Shown piece by piece: positions 1-9,133 of a DNA stretch of 64,000 nucleotides (its first letter is position 1; every line of letters begins with the position of its first letter). The stretch lies in contig NZ_LNJP01000003.1 of NCBI RefSeq assembly GCF_001547525.1, positions 1-64,000 on the forward strand, in the 5' to 3' direction. The position numbers and the translations under genes are program-made. This DNA comes from Burkholderia anthina. GTDB lineage: Bacteria > Pseudomonadota > Gammaproteobacteria > Burkholderiales > Burkholderiaceae. Under the pieces are notes generated by a model, which saw only the letters and a list, made by a program, of their open reading frames with translations, was not told the origin of the DNA and searched no databases.

Positions 1-1229
1 GCGCCCCGCATCCGGCGCTCCAGCGGCCTGCCGCGCAGCCGTTGTCGGCGGTCGCGCAGCTCGGGCGCGCGCTGTTCCACGATCCGTCGCTGTCGGCGTC
101 GGGCAAGCAGTCTTGCGCGTCGTGTCACAACCCCGATCACGCGTACGGCCCGCCGAACGCGCTCGACGTGCAGCCGGGCGGCCTCGCGATGACGCAGCAG
201 GGCTATCGTCCGCCGCCGTCGCTGATGTACCTGTACCGTCAGCCGAATTTCAGCATCGGCCCCGATGCCGGCGAGAACGACGCCGCGCCGAGCGTCGCGC
301 AGCAGGCCGCGGCGGCGGCCGGCGTCGTCAAGGCGCAGAAGGTGGCCGGCACGTCGGCGGCGCCGCAGCTCGTGCCGCAGGGCGGGATGTTCTGGGACGG
401 CCGCGCCGATACGCTGCAGCAACAGGCGTTCGGGCCGCTGCTGAATCCGGTCGAGATGGCGAACGCGAGCATCGACGACGTCGCGCGCAAGCTCGCGCAG
501 TCGTCGCATCGCGCGCAGTTCGAGCAACTGTTCGGCGCGCGCGTGTTCTCCACGCCGCAGCTCGCGGTATCGGAAGCGATGTTCGCGATCGCGCGCTACC
601 AGGTCGAGGATCCGTCGTTCCATCCGTACGACAGCAAGTACGACCGCTGGCTCGAAGGCCGCGCGCGCCTCACGCAGGCCGAGTTGCGCGGCCTGCGCCT
701 GTTCAACGATCCGGACAAGGCCAATTGCGCGGGCTGCCATCTGTCGAAGCCCGGCAAGGACGGCTTGCCGCCGATGTTTACCGACTACCAGTACGAGGCG
801 CTCGGCGCACCGCGCAACCGCGCGCTCGCGCAGAACCGCAACCCGGCGTTCCACGATCTCGGCGTGTGCGGGCCGTTCCGCGACGACCTGAAGGACCAGA
901 CGCAGTACTGCGGGATGTTCCTGACGCCGACGCTGCGCAACGCGGCGACGCGCCACGTGTTCTTCCACAACGGCGTATTCCATACGCTCGACCAGGTGAT
1001 GGCGTTCTACAACGAGCGCAGCCTCTCGCCGCAGAAGTTCTATCCGCGCGGGCCGGACGGCAAGATCGACGAATACGACGACATCCCGCCGAAATATCGC
1101 GCGAACGTCGACGTGACCGACGCGCCGTTCGATCGCAAGCCCGGCGACAAGCCCGCGATGACGGCGCAGGACATCAAGGACATCGAAGCGTTTCTCGGCA
1201 CGCTGACGGACCCGCCGCCGCAGCGCTGA
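1..1229 (+). CDS. Di-haem cytochrome c peroxidase family protein, 5' end missing
   Basis: The frame is open from base 3, so the gene starts left of the window and the signal peptide is not seen. Counting from the TTG at 42, two CxxCH haem-binding motifs appear: C25/C28/H29 (CASCH) and C229/C232/H233 (CAGCH). Their spacing is that of the bacterial CcpA/MauG family, periplasmic proteins that reduce peroxide or oxidise protein or cofactor substrates. The segment AAPQLVPQGGMFWDGRAD and the C-terminal TPTLRNAATRHVFFHNGVF are also typical of this family. Whether it is a true peroxidase or a MauG-like protein cannot be settled from the visible part. It ends 25 bases before the convergent methyltransferase. 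Confidence 0.9.
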   Translation, partial: APHPALQRPAAQPLSAVAQLGRALFHDPSLSASGKQSCASCHNPDHAYGPPNALDVQPGGLAMTQQGYRPPPSLMYLYRQPNFSIGPDAGENDAAPSVAQQAAAAAGVVKAQKVAGTSAAPQLVPQGGMFWDGRADTLQQQAFGPLLNPVEMANASIDDVARKLAQSSHRAQFEQLFGARVFSTPQLAVSEAMFAIARYQVEDPSFHPYDSKYDRWLEGRARLTQAELRGLRLFNDPDKANCAGCHLSKPGKDGLPPMFTDYQYEALGAPRNRALAQNRNPAFHDLGVCGPFRDDLKDQTQYCGMFLTPTLRNAATRHVFFHNGVFHTLDQVMAFYNERSLSPQKFYPRGPDGKIDEYDDIPPKYRANVDVTDAPFDRKPGDKPAMTAQDIKDIEAFLGTLTDPPPQR

Positions 1230-1253
1230 ACGCCGGCCGAGCGCAGCGCCGCG

Positions 1254-1994
1254 TCAGCAGCGCGCGCGAATGCAGACAAACGCCGGCGCGAGCGACAGCT
1301 CCGCATGAAGCCGTTCCGACACGGCTTTCATCTCCGGCAGCGGCTTCGGTTCGACGAAGCGGTCGAGCCGCCAGCCGCCGTCGGCGACCGCGTTCAGGAT
1401 GTCGGCGAGCGGCCGCCGCCATGCCTCGACGTACGGCCGCGGCTCGCCGAACCCCGACCAGTGAAAACCGAAGCGCGAGGTATCGAAGTACGTACCGTCT
1501 CCACGCGTGCGTTCGTCCAACCAGTCGCGCATCGGATGCGCCATCGAGAACACGAGCGTTGCGCCGGGGCGCGCGACGCGCCGGAATTCCCGCAGCGTCG
1601 GTGCGAGGTCGCGCACGTAGTCGAGCGCGAGCGAGCACAGCACCTTGTCGACCGACGCGTCGGGCAGCCACGCGAGCGGCGCCTCCAGATCGCCTTCCGT
1701 GACGTCGACCGCCAGCCCCGCGCAGCGCGTTCGCGCGAGCGCGACCATCTCCGGCGTCACGTCGAACGCATGCACGGTCGCGCCGCCCTGGGCGAGGTGC
1801 GCGCTGCAGATGCCGGGCCCGCAGCCGGCATCGAGCACCGTCAGGCCGTCGACGTCGCCGAGCAGCGCCAGGGTGGCCGGACGCTCGTAGAGCGCGTTGT
1901 GCGCCTTGGTTGGCGCGATGTCCGCATAGCGTTGCGCGAAGCTCGCGTAAGCGCGGCGGCCAGGCGATTGGTTCGGGTCATTCGGTTCGGTCAT
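1254..1994 (-). CDS. Class I SAM-dependent methyltransferase
   Basis: This 246-residue protein has a Rossmann-type SAM-binding motif I, VLDAGCGPG, at residues 53-61. An acidic residue follows at the end of the next strand (HAFDVTPEM), and a motif resembling the UbiE/BioC group (PGATLVFSMAHP) lies further on. It is cytoplasmic and the substrate is unknown. The start ATG at 1994 precedes MTEPNDPNQSPGRRAY; longer in-frame readings run into antisense of the oxidase gene and are rejected. It is the last gene of the leftward amino-acid transport operon, 89 bases after the FAD oxidase, so it may be cotranscribed, but no functional link is evident. Confidence 0.85.
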   Translation of the reverse strand: MTEPNDPNQSPGRRAYASFAQRYADIAPTKAHNALYERPATLALLGDVDGLTVLDAGCGPGICSAHLAQGGATVHAFDVTPEMVALARTRCAGLAVDVTEGDLEAPLAWLPDASVDKVLCSLALDYVRDLAPTLREFRRVARPGATLVFSMAHPMRDWLDERTRGDGTYFDTSRFGFHWSGFGEPRPYVEAWRRPLADILNAVADGGWRLDRFVEPKPLPEMKAVSERLHAELSLAPAFVCIRARC

Positions 1995-2083
1995 CCGGCA
2001 TCCGTCGGTGGAAACTGGGCAGGCCGATTCTGCCCGATCGGACGACGGATGGCGACCTGGACGGCGACCTTGTCGCGCCTGCG

Positions 2084-3394
2084 TCACGACAGGCTGTCGA
2101 GCAACCGATACCAGGCGACCCCGGCCGCGATGTAGAAGCGCTGCAGCCCGTGCAACGGAATCGGCCGGATCGGCGTGACGCGCAACGGCAGCGGCAGTTG
2201 CGCATCGTCCGACAGATGCGCGGCCAGGTGCTTGCCGAGCGTCGTCGCCATCGCGATGCCGCGGCCGTTGTAGCCGAGCGCGATCGTCACGCCCGGCGCC
2301 GGCTCGTGCACGTGCGGCAGGAAATCCGCGGTGATCGCGACGCGCCCCGCCCAGCGGTATTCGAACCGGACACCCTTCAGTTGCGGATACAGCAGCGTCG
2401 TCGCGCGTTCGAGATGGCGCCAGTCGCTCGGCGCGCGCGGGTCGGCGAACGGGCCGCGGCCGCCCATCAGCAGGCGCCCGGCCGCGTCGCGGCGGAAGTA
2501 CAGCAGCAGGCGCCGCGCATCCGATGCGACCTCGCCGCCGGCGAGGATGTCGCGGCCAAGCGCCGGCGCGAGCGGTTCCGTCGCGACGATGAAACTGTTC
2601 GCGGCGATCACCGACTGACGCAAGCCTGGCCACAGCCCGTCCGTGTAGCCGTTGGTCGCGATCACGACGCGCTCGGCCGACAGCGTCGCGCCGCCGGACG
2701 TCGCGATCCGCCAGCGGCCGTCGGCCCGCGTCAGCCCGACGGCGCGGGTCGCCCCGTGCACGACGGCTCCGCTCGCCTGCGCCGCGCGCACGAGGCCGCG
2801 CGTATAGCTGAGCGGCTGCACGCTGCCCGCGCGGCGATCGATCCAGCCGCCCGCATACGCTGGCGTGCCGAGCCGCCGCGCGATGTCGTCGCGGCCGAGC
2901 ACGTCGACCGGCGCGCCGCGCGCGGCCCATTGCTGCGCGCGGCGCGCGACCGTATCGAGCATCGCGGCGGTCGGCGCCGGCTGGATCCAGCCTTCGCGAC
3001 GCGCATCGCAGTCGATCGCGTGCCGCGCGATCAGGTCGAACACCGTGTCGGCCGCGCCGCCGACGATGCCGGCAAGCTGCTCGCCGGCCGCGTCGCCGAA
3101 CCGGCGCACCAGTTCGTCGGGGTCGTATTTCAGCCCGGGAATCACCTGCCCGCCGTTGCGGCCCGACGCGCCCCACCCCGGCTGCGCGCCGTCGATCACG
3201 CGGACGTTCACGCCGCGTTCGGCCAGATGAAGTGCGGTCGACAGGCCGGTGAAGCCGGCGCCGACGATCGCCACGTCGCACGACGCGGACGCGTCGAGCG
3301 CGGGCGTATCGGGCGCAGGCGCGGCGGTCGCCGCCCACAGCGAATCCGGCCACCGCGAGCCGGGCCATCCGGGTGCCGCGTTCGTTGCGCTCAT
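2084..3394 (-). CDS. FAD-dependent amine/amino-acid oxidase (DAO family, PuuB/OrdL-like)
   Basis: The product has 436 residues. Its N-terminal dinucleotide-binding motif is [10 protein letters not shown] (GAGFTG at 45-50), with the acidic ribose-binding residue in VRVID. The [10 protein letters not shown] segment and the C-terminal [18 protein letters not shown] are typical of the gamma-glutamylputrescine oxidase / sarcosine oxidase group, which oxidises amines or amino acids to imines with release of H2O2. The ATG at 3394 overlaps the stop of the ABC ATPase gene by four bases (ATGA), which fixes the start. Coupling to a polar amino-acid importer suggests that it oxidises the imported compound. 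The substrate cannot be named from sequence. Confidence 0.9.
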   Translation of the reverse strand: MSATNAAPGWPGSRWPDSLWAATAAPAPDTPALDASASCDVAIVGAGFTGLSTALHLAERGVNVRVIDGAQPGWGASGRNGGQVIPGLKYDPDELVRRFGDAAGEQLAGIVGGAADTVFDLIARHAIDCDARREGWIQPAPTAAMLDTVARRAQQWAARGAPVDVLGRDDIARRLGTPAYAGGWIDRRAGSVQPLSYTRGLVRAAQASGAVVHGATRAVGLTRADGRWRIATSGGATLSAERVVIATNGYTDGLWPGLRQSVIAANSFIVATEPLAPALGRDILAGGEVASDARRLLLYFRRDAAGRLLMGGRGPFADPRAPSDWRHLERATTLLYPQLKGVRFEYRWAGRVAITADFLPHVHEPAPGVTIALGYNGRGIAMATTLGKHLAAHLSDDAQLPLPLRVTPIRPIPLHGLQRFYIAAGVAWYRLLDSLS

Positions 3395-4146
3395 GTTCGA
3401 TCCGGGTGGTCGGCGCCGTCCGACGCCAGCAGGCGACGCAGGAATTCCTGCGTGCGGGGATGGGTCGGTTGCGTCAGCACGTCGCGCGCCGGCCCGCTCT
3501 CGCAGATGGTGCCGTCGTGCAGGAAGCACACGCGATCGGCTACCTCGCGGGCGAACGCCATTTCATGCGTGACGACCACCATCGTCATTCCGTCGCGGGC
3601 GAGCCCGCGCATCACGCCGAGCACTTCGCCGACGAGCTCGGGGTCGAGCGCCGACGTCGGCTCGTCGAACAGGATCGCCTGCGGTTCCATCGCGAGCGCG
3701 CGCGCGATCGCGACGCGCTGCTGCTGCCCGCCCGACAGCTCCGACGGATATGCATCCATCCGGTGCGCGAGCCCGACCTTGTCGAGCAGTGCGCGGGCCT
3801 GCTCACGCGCCTGCGCGGCCGGCATGCGCCGCACGTGCACGGGCCCTTCCATCACGTTCTCGAGCGCCGTGCGGTGTGCGAACAGGTTGAAGCGCTGGAA
3901 CACCATGCCGACCCGCATTCGCAATTCGTGGATCCGCTTCGAATGCGCGTCGACCTTCACGCCGTCGATCGTGATCGACCCTTCGTCGTAGGTCTCGAAG
4001 CCGTTGATACAGCGCAGCACGGTCGACTTGCCGGAACCCGACGGCCCGATCAGGCACACGACCTCACCCTGCCGCACGTCGAGGCTCACGCCCTTCAGCA
4101 CCGCGTGCTGCTGAAACCGCTTGTGTATCGAATCGATCCGGATCAT
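3391..4146 (-). CDS. Polar amino-acid ABC transporter, ATP-binding protein
   Basis: This 251-residue ATPase belongs to the GlnQ/HisP family. Visible motifs are Walker A GPSGSGKS (34-41), Q-loop Gln84 in MVFQRF, the signature LSGGQQQ (137-143), Walker B ILFDEP (about 158-163) and a switch histidine in VVVTHEM. It would energise uptake of a polar amino acid or opine from the periplasm. Its start overlaps the permease stop by four bases and its own stop overlaps the oxidase start by four bases, so the three genes are translationally coupled. Confidence 0.95.
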   Translation of the reverse strand: MIRIDSIHKRFQQHAVLKGVSLDVRQGEVVCLIGPSGSGKSTVLRCINGFETYDEGSITIDGVKVDAHSKRIHELRMRVGMVFQRFNLFAHRTALENVMEGPVHVRRMPAAQAREQARALLDKVGLAHRMDAYPSELSGGQQQRVAIARALAMEPQAILFDEPTSALDPELVGEVLGVMRGLARDGMTMVVVTHEMAFAREVADRVCFLHDGTICESGPARDVLTQPTHPRTQEFLRRLLASDGADHPDRT

Positions 4147-4799
4147 GCGCCTCTCCTCAGTGCGAGCCGCTTGCCGAGCCGGTTCACGCCGAACATCAGC
4201 GGCAGGCCGAGCGCGAGATACAGCAGCGCGACGAGCGTGTAGACGCTCATGTTCTGGAACGTCGACGACGCGATCAGCTGGCCGGCGCGCGTGATCTCGG
4301 CGACCGTGATCGTCGACGCGACCGACGAATCCTTCAGCAGCATCACCAGCGTGTTGCCGTACGGCGGCAGCGCGATGCGGAACGCCTGCGGCAGCACCAC
4401 GCGCCGCATGATCATCGGGCCGCGCATGCCGATCGCGTGCGCGGCCTCGATCTGGCCGCGATCGATCGCCTCGATGCCGGCGCGGAAATTCTCGGCCTGA
4501 TACGCCGAATACGCGATGCCGAGGCCGAGCACGCCGGCCTGGAACGCCGACAGTTGCACGCCGAGATCGGGCAGCACGAAGTACATGTAGAACAGTTGCA
4601 CGATGATCGGCAGCCCGCGGATCACGTTGATGATCGTGCTGCCGGCCGTCGATACGGCCCGATTGCGCGACACCTTCAGCAATGCGAGGATCAGCCCGAG
4701 CACCGAGCTGAGCACGAACGCGCATGCGGTGATCTCGATCGTGACCACCGCGCCCTTCAGCAGGATCGGCAGGAAATCGATCGCGTTCTGGAAAAACAT
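4143..4799 (-). CDS. Polar amino-acid ABC transporter, permease
   Basis: The 218-residue inner-membrane permease of the HisM/GlnP type starts [24 protein letters not shown]. It has about five hydrophobic segments and an EAA loop of the form [24 protein letters not shown] that docks the ATPase. Only one permease gene is present, so a homodimer is expected. It lies 88 bases downstream of the binding-protein gene and is coupled to the ATPase gene by an ATGA overlap. Confidence 0.94.
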   Translation of the reverse strand: MFFQNAIDFLPILLKGAVVTIEITACAFVLSSVLGLILALLKVSRNRAVSTAGSTIINVIRGLPIIVQLFYMYFVLPDLGVQLSAFQAGVLGLGIAYSAYQAENFRAGIEAIDRGQIEAAHAIGMRGPMIMRRVVLPQAFRIALPPYGNTLVMLLKDSSVASTITVAEITRAGQLIASSTFQNMSVYTLVALLYLALGLPLMFGVNRLGKRLALRRGA

Positions 4800-4887
4800 G
4801 AGGTCTCCTATGCGACGCCCGGACGGCGCGCCGCCGTGGATGCCCGCGACGCGCGGGCGATACCGGTCGGAACTCGGGCGCGGACGC

Positions 4888-5664
4888 TCAGCTCATGTGC
4901 CACTTCTGCAGGATCTGCTGCAGCGTGCCGTCGCTCTTCATCTTGCGGATCGCGCCGTTGAGCTGTTCGAGCATGGCGGTGTCGCCCTTGCGCACGATGA
5001 AGCACACCTGCCCCTTCACGACGCTCTGGTATTCGGGCACGAGCCGCACCTGGCGATTGACGCCGTGCTCGATCTGGTACGCGACGATCGGCTGGTCCGC
5101 GAAGCCGGCCTTGATGCGCCCGAGCGCGACGTCGCGCATGATGTCGGCGATCGAATCGTAGGTCCGGACTTCCTTGAAGATGCCCTTCTTGTTGAGCGCG
5201 TCGACGAAGGCCGTGCCGACCTGCGCGCCGACCGCCTGCCCCTTGAAATCGTCCATCGACGTGTAGCGGCCCGGGTCATCGGCCTTCACGATCAGGCCTT
5301 CGCCGAACGAGTAGACGGTGTCGGAGAAATCGACGACCTGCTGGCGTGCCGGCGTCTTCAGCATCGCGGCCGAGATGATGTCGATCTTCTGCGTGGTGAG
5401 CGACGGGATCAGCGCGGAGAACACGGTCTGCTGCACGTCGACGCGAAACCCGGCCGACTTCCCGGCCGCGGTGATCGCATCGACCATCATCCCCTGGATC
5501 GAATTGCTCTTCACGTCGAGAAACGTGAACGGCACGCCGGTGGCCGTCGCGCCGACCTTCAGCGTGGGCTCGGCGGCAACGGCGCTCGCCGAAGCCGTGG
5601 AGAGTGCGATACAGGTGGCGAAACCGGCGGCCAGTGCGCCGAACCGCTTGATGAACGGAACCAT
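4888..5664 (-). CDS. Amino-acid ABC transporter, periplasmic substrate-binding protein
   Basis: This 258-residue protein belongs to the cluster 3 (SBP_bac_3) family. A signal peptide covers about residues 1-30 (positive FIKR, hydrophobic core, then AVA/AE), so the mature protein is periplasmic. The start ATG at 5664 is chosen because GAAGGAG sits eight bases upstream; an in-frame start at 5715 would bury the signal peptide. The mature part has family features such as GMMVDAITAAGKSAGF and VGAQVGTAFVDALNKKG. It is first in the leftward operon of binding protein, permease, ATPase, FAD oxidase and methyltransferase. Confidence 0.94.
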   Translation of the reverse strand: MVPFIKRFGALAAGFATCIALSTASASAVAAEPTLKVGATATGVPFTFLDVKSNSIQGMMVDAITAAGKSAGFRVDVQQTVFSALIPSLTTQKIDIISAAMLKTPARQQVVDFSDTVYSFGEGLIVKADDPGRYTSMDDFKGQAVGAQVGTAFVDALNKKGIFKEVRTYDSIADIMRDVALGRIKAGFADQPIVAYQIEHGVNRQVRLVPEYQSVVKGQVCFIVRKGDTAMLEQLNGAIRKMKSDGTLQQILQKWHMS

Positions 5665-5778
5665 GGTGACTCCTTCTCGAATAATCCGATGCGCCGGCCG
5701 GTCGCTGATCGACACTGCGACGATGACCCGATCTTAGAACGAATCAAAAATATCGCAAACAGATTTTTGCGTATCGAT

Positions 5779-5807
5779 ATTCGATACGATATGATGCGAT
5801 ATCGAAT
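5779..5807. promoter_or_regulatory. Perfect inverted repeat in the ABC operon / IclR intergenic region
   Basis: ATTCGATA (5779-5786) and TATCGAAT (5800-5807) are perfect complements separated by 13 bases in an AT-rich stretch, 18 bases before the IclR gene and 115 bases before the divergent binding-protein gene. IclR-family proteins usually bind such dyads in divergent promoters. It is a candidate operator for autoregulation and control of the transporter operon. Function is inferred. Confidence 0.5.
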
Positions 5808-5824
5808 CGATCGCGCCCCTCGCC

Positions 5825-6616
5825 ATGGATATCTTGCCCGACCAATCAAACGATCTGCTGTTCAACCAGTCGCTCGAGAAAGGGCTGAACGTGCTGCGCG
5901 CGTTCAGCGCGAAACGGCGCACGATGACGCTGGCGGAAGTGGCCGACGCGGCCGGGATGACGAAAAGCTCCGCGCAGCGAATGGTCTACACGCTCGAGAA
6001 GCTCGGCTACATCCGCAAGCATCCGGTCACGCGCCGCTACCAGCTCACGCCGCACGTGATGCGGATCGGCTTCAACTATCTCGCGGCCGACACGTTGATC
6101 GACGTCGCGAATCCGTTCCTGTCCGAGCTCACGAACCTGACCGGCGAAACCACCAACCTCACCGAGCCGGACGAGGATGAAATGGTGTACGTCGCGCGTT
6201 TCGTGTCCACCAAGTTCGTACCGATCCACATGCCGATCGGCAGCCGTATCCCGATGTATTGCACGGGCTCCGGCCGTGCGTTCCTGAGCGCGTTGCCGCC
6301 GGACGACGCACGCGCGCGGCTCGACGGCATGGTGCGCACGCCGCATACGCCGCGCACGGTCACGGCGCTCGACGAGCTCGTCGCATTGCTCGATGGCGCG
6401 CGGCGCGAAGGCTACGCGACCAACCAGGAAGAACTGTTCATCGGCGACATGTCGATCGCGGCGCCGGTGCTCGGCAGTCAGGGACAGCCGGTCGCGGCCG
6501 TGCACGTGGTCGCGCCGACGAGCCGCTGGACGTTCGACGACGCGCGCCGCAAGCTCGCGCCGGCGGTGATCGACTGCGCGCGCGGCATCAGCAATTCGAT
6601 CCGCACGCTTGAATAG
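5825..6616 (+). CDS. IclR-family transcriptional regulator
   Basis: The product has 263 residues: an N-terminal winged helix (about 17-75; MTLAEVADAAGMTKSSAQRM as the helix-turn-helix) and a C-terminal IclR effector domain (about 90-260) with the typical GSRIPMYCTGSGRAFLS and NQEELFIGDMSIAAPV segments. It is transcribed away from the amino-acid transporter/oxidase operon and probably controls it in response to a substrate or breakdown product. The ATG follows a poor ribosome binding site, but no better in-frame start is seen. Confidence 0.92.
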   Translation: MDILPDQSNDLLFNQSLEKGLNVLRAFSAKRRTMTLAEVADAAGMTKSSAQRMVYTLEKLGYIRKHPVTRRYQLTPHVMRIGFNYLAADTLIDVANPFLSELTNLTGETTNLTEPDEDEMVYVARFVSTKFVPIHMPIGSRIPMYCTGSGRAFLSALPPDDARARLDGMVRTPHTPRTVTALDELVALLDGARREGYATNQEELFIGDMSIAAPVLGSQGQPVAAVHVVAPTSRWTFDDARRKLAPAVIDCARGISNSIRTLE

Positions 6617-6670
6617 CGCCGGGGAAATGACGCGCGGCGCGCGGCTGCATTGCGCAGCGGCGTTTGATCG

Positions 6671-7123
6671 CTACCGCGGCTTTGGGGAATGCTCGGCCCG
6701 GTAGGTACCGTTCGGGCGCAATACGACCTTCTTCGCCGCAGCGTCCAGTTCCTTGCCGTGATACAGATCGAGGCACTTCAGGAAGTCGAACTTCACATCC
6801 CGGACTTCGGATTCGACAATCGGATTCCGATAGTCGCGCGCCAGATAGTTCGCGACCAGCGCGTGAATCACGTCCGGCGCACGTTCCATGTCGTAGTAGG
6901 TCCAGTCGCGCAACGCGCTGGCGCTGCTGCCGATGTCCGTGCTCGCGCCGGGCTCGTGCTTGTAAGCGGTAGCCAGGCACTCCGCGAGCACCATGTCCTT
7001 GAAGTTCTGGAGGTAAGTCCGTGAGCCGGCTTCGGGCGACGGCTGTGCGGCGTCCTTCGCCACGACCATCGCCGGTTGAAACGCGATGCACGCGAATGCG
7101 ACAGCGATCCGGACTTCCCTCAT
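6671..7123 (-). CDS. Tai4-type T6SS amidase immunity protein, no adjacent effector
   Basis: This 150-residue protein has a signal peptide (about 1-22) and is expected in the periplasm. The mature part matches what I know of the Tai4 family (immunity to the cell-wall amidase Tae4): YLQNFKDMVLAECLATAYK, ASALRDWTYYDME, LVANYLARDYRNPIVE and KFDFLKCLDLYH. Cysteines at 49 and 117 sit at the two conserved positions. The start at 7123 (MREVRIAVAF) is preferred because upstream in-frame codons destroy the signal peptide. No Tae4-like amidase or T6SS gene lies on either side, so it is an orphan immunity gene here. Family assignment is from recognition of conserved segments, not a search. Confidence 0.75.
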   Translation of the reverse strand: MREVRIAVAFACIAFQPAMVVAKDAAQPSPEAGSRTYLQNFKDMVLAECLATAYKHEPGASTDIGSSASALRDWTYYDMERAPDVIHALVANYLARDYRNPIVESEVRDVKFDFLKCLDLYHGKELDAAAKKVVLRPNGTYRAEHSPKPR

Positions 7124-7507
7124 GACAAGCTCCAAAAGTTTGCGCGATCGGTACGATACCGCGCGCCCGGCTCGTTGAAGTAGCAATGGTCGTAACATGT
7201 GCGCCCGTTGAATAGCGTGGCTCGGCTCCATGCCATCCCGATCGATGTTGCGCAACGCGGGACCCGTGCCGCGAGAACCGGATCGAACCTTGACGTGGAA
7301 AAGTATTGCCGACTGTCGCGGCCCTGAATGGAAGGGTCTCGACAAGAAAGAGCGACTGGATACGCATCGGTCTGCGAGCCTGTTCGCCCACCCGCCTCCT
7401 CGTTTTCCCCGATCCCGTTCGACTTGACTCGGCTCCCCCGATCGTCAAGACTTCACCCATCGCCAGTGTGATCACAGATCGCAGATCAAACCCAGGAGAA
7501 CCCCGCC
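7124..7507. other. Intergenic region with no supported gene
   Basis: This 384-base gap between the leftward Tai4-like gene and the rightward GntR gene is less GC-rich than its flanks. The short open frames on both strands lack ribosome binding sites and family features. It must carry the two divergent promoters, but I see no convincing -35/-10 pair or dyad. AGGAGAA near the right end is the ribosome binding site of the GntR gene. Confidence 0.5.
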
Positions 7508-8218
7508 TTGCCGCCTCGTATCGTCCCGCCCGCCCTGAAAGCCATCGAACAGGAAACGATGGGAGACAAGGTCTACCAGCAACTGCGCGAAGCGCTGATG
7601 AGCGGCCGCTTCGCGCCTGGCCAGGCGCTGAGCCTGCGCAGTGTCGCCGAGGCGGTCGGCTCGTCGACGATGCCCGTGCGTGCCGCGCTCACGCGGCTGC
7701 GCGCCGAACGCGCGCTGGTCGACGGCCCGAATCGGGCGCTCGTCGTCCCGCCGATGACGCTCGACATGCTCGACGAACTGCGCGACGTGCGCATCGCGCT
7801 CGAAGGCTGCATCGCCGAGCGCGCGTGCGCCCGAATGACCGATGCGCAGATCGCGGCCGTGCGCAAGACCTGCGAAACGATGCAGGCACACGCCGAGGCC
7901 GGCCGCTCGCGCGCCTACCTGCAAAGTAATTTCGCGTTCCACAGCGCGATCTACGCGCACGGCGCGAGCGAAAACACGCTCGCGATCGTCGAGAACCTGT
8001 GGATGCGCGTCGGCCCGTTCCTCAACATGGTCGCGCTCGACATCCCGCACATGCGGCGCTCGATGGATGCGCACCGCGCGATCGTCGATGCGCTCGAACG
8101 GCGCGACGGCGCGGGCGTGCGGGCCGGCATCGCGCTCGACATCGGCGGCGCCGCGCACGATCTCGCCGAGACGCTGCGGGCCGAACAGACACCGCGGACC
8201 GTGAACGCGAAACCGTAG
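7508..8218 (+). CDS. GntR-family regulator (FadR/FCD subfamily)
   Basis: The protein has 236 residues: an N-terminal winged helix (about 15-80; LSLRSVAEAVGSSTMPVRAALTRLRAE spans the recognition helix) and a C-terminal all-helical FCD ligand domain with acidic and histidine positions (FAFHSAIYAHG, MDAHRAIVDALERRD) that bind metal and carboxylate effectors in relatives. The TTG start at 7508 is supported by AGGAGAA about eight bases upstream. It heads a rightward cluster with an SDR, a BKACE enzyme and an MFS transporter and probably represses it until the substrate appears. Confidence 0.9.
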   Translation: MPPRIVPPALKAIEQETMGDKVYQQLREALMSGRFAPGQALSLRSVAEAVGSSTMPVRAALTRLRAERALVDGPNRALVVPPMTLDMLDELRDVRIALEGCIAERACARMTDAQIAAVRKTCETMQAHAEAGRSRAYLQSNFAFHSAIYAHGASENTLAIVENLWMRVGPFLNMVALDIPHMRRSMDAHRAIVDALERRDGAGVRAGIALDIGGAAHDLAETLRAEQTPRTVNAKP

Positions 8219-8291
8219 CGACCGCTTGCCACGGCCGCCCGCCGCACGAGCGGCCGCCATCCCACTACACCAACGATGGAGACGACCCGGC

Positions 8292-9098
8292 ATGACAGCT
8301 TCCGAACTACTGAAACCCTATGACGGCCTGCGCGTCCTCGTGACGGGCGGCGCGTCGGGCATCGGCCTCGAAATCGCCGACGCGTTCGCCGAATGCGGCG
8401 CGCGCGTGCACGTGTGCGACGCGTCGCAAGCCGCGATCGCGGCGCTCGCCGACCGGCCGCCGCGCGCCGCGGCCCGTGCGATCGGTGCGACGCTCGCCGA
8501 CGTATCCGACCCGGCCGCCGTCGAGCGCGTGTTCGCCGACGTGTCGACCACGCTTGGCGGCCTCGACGTGCTGGTCAACAACGCGGGCATCGCCGGCCCG
8601 ACCGGCGGCATCGACGAAATCGACCCCGTGCAGTGGGAGCAGACCGTCGCGATCAACCTGAACGCGCAATTCCAGTTCGCCCGCCGCGCGGTGCCGCTGC
8701 TGCGCGAGTCGAAACACGGCGGCGCGATCATCGCGCTGTCGTCGGTCGCCGGCCGGCTCGGCTATGCGTTCCGCACGCCGTACGCGGCCACCAAATGGGC
8801 GGTGGTCGGCCTCGTGAAGAGCCTCGCGATCGAGCTCGGGCCGCTCGGCATCCGCGTGAACGCGATCCAGCCCGGCATCGTGCGCGGCCCGCGAATGCGC
8901 CGCGTGATCGAGGCGCGCGCGCAGCAGCTCGGCATCGGCTACGACGAAATGGAAAAGCGCTATCTCGAGAAGATCTCGCTGCGGCGCATGACCGATCCGG
9001 CCGAAATCGCCGCGACCGCGCTGTTCCTGTGCTCGCCGGGCGGGCACGGGATCACGGGCCAGGCGATCTCCGTCTGCGGCAACGTCGAAGTGCTCTGA
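8292..9098 (+). CDS. Short-chain dehydrogenase/reductase
   Basis: This 268-residue SDR has the cofactor motif TGGASGIG (18-25), NNAG (97-100), catalytic Ser151, Tyr164 and Lys168 (YAATK), and a C-terminal VCGNVEVL where classical members have DGG. The aspartate after the second strand (VCDAS) suggests NAD+ rather than NADP+. The ATG at 8292 follows a GGAG ten bases upstream. It lies 35 bases before the BKACE gene. The likely role is oxidation of a beta-hydroxy acid to the beta-keto acid cleaved by the next enzyme; this is inferred from context. Confidence 0.9.
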   Translation: MTASELLKPYDGLRVLVTGGASGIGLEIADAFAECGARVHVCDASQAAIAALADRPPRAAARAIGATLADVSDPAAVERVFADVSTTLGGLDVLVNNAGIAGPTGGIDEIDPVQWEQTVAINLNAQFQFARRAVPLLRESKHGGAIIALSSVAGRLGYAFRTPYAATKWAVVGLVKSLAIELGPLGIRVNAIQPGIVRGPRMRRVIEARAQQLGIGYDEMEKRYLEKISLRRMTDPAEIAATALFLCSPGGHGITGQAISVCGNVEVL

Positions 9099-9133
9099 GC
9101 CCTCCTGCATCGTTCATCGAAAGGAATCCATCC

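Noticed and set aside
1254..3368. 704-codon frame joining the methyltransferase to sequence opposite the FAD oxidase
   Set aside because: Only the last 246 codons look like protein; the rest is an alternate frame of the oxidase gene. The start at 1994 is used instead.
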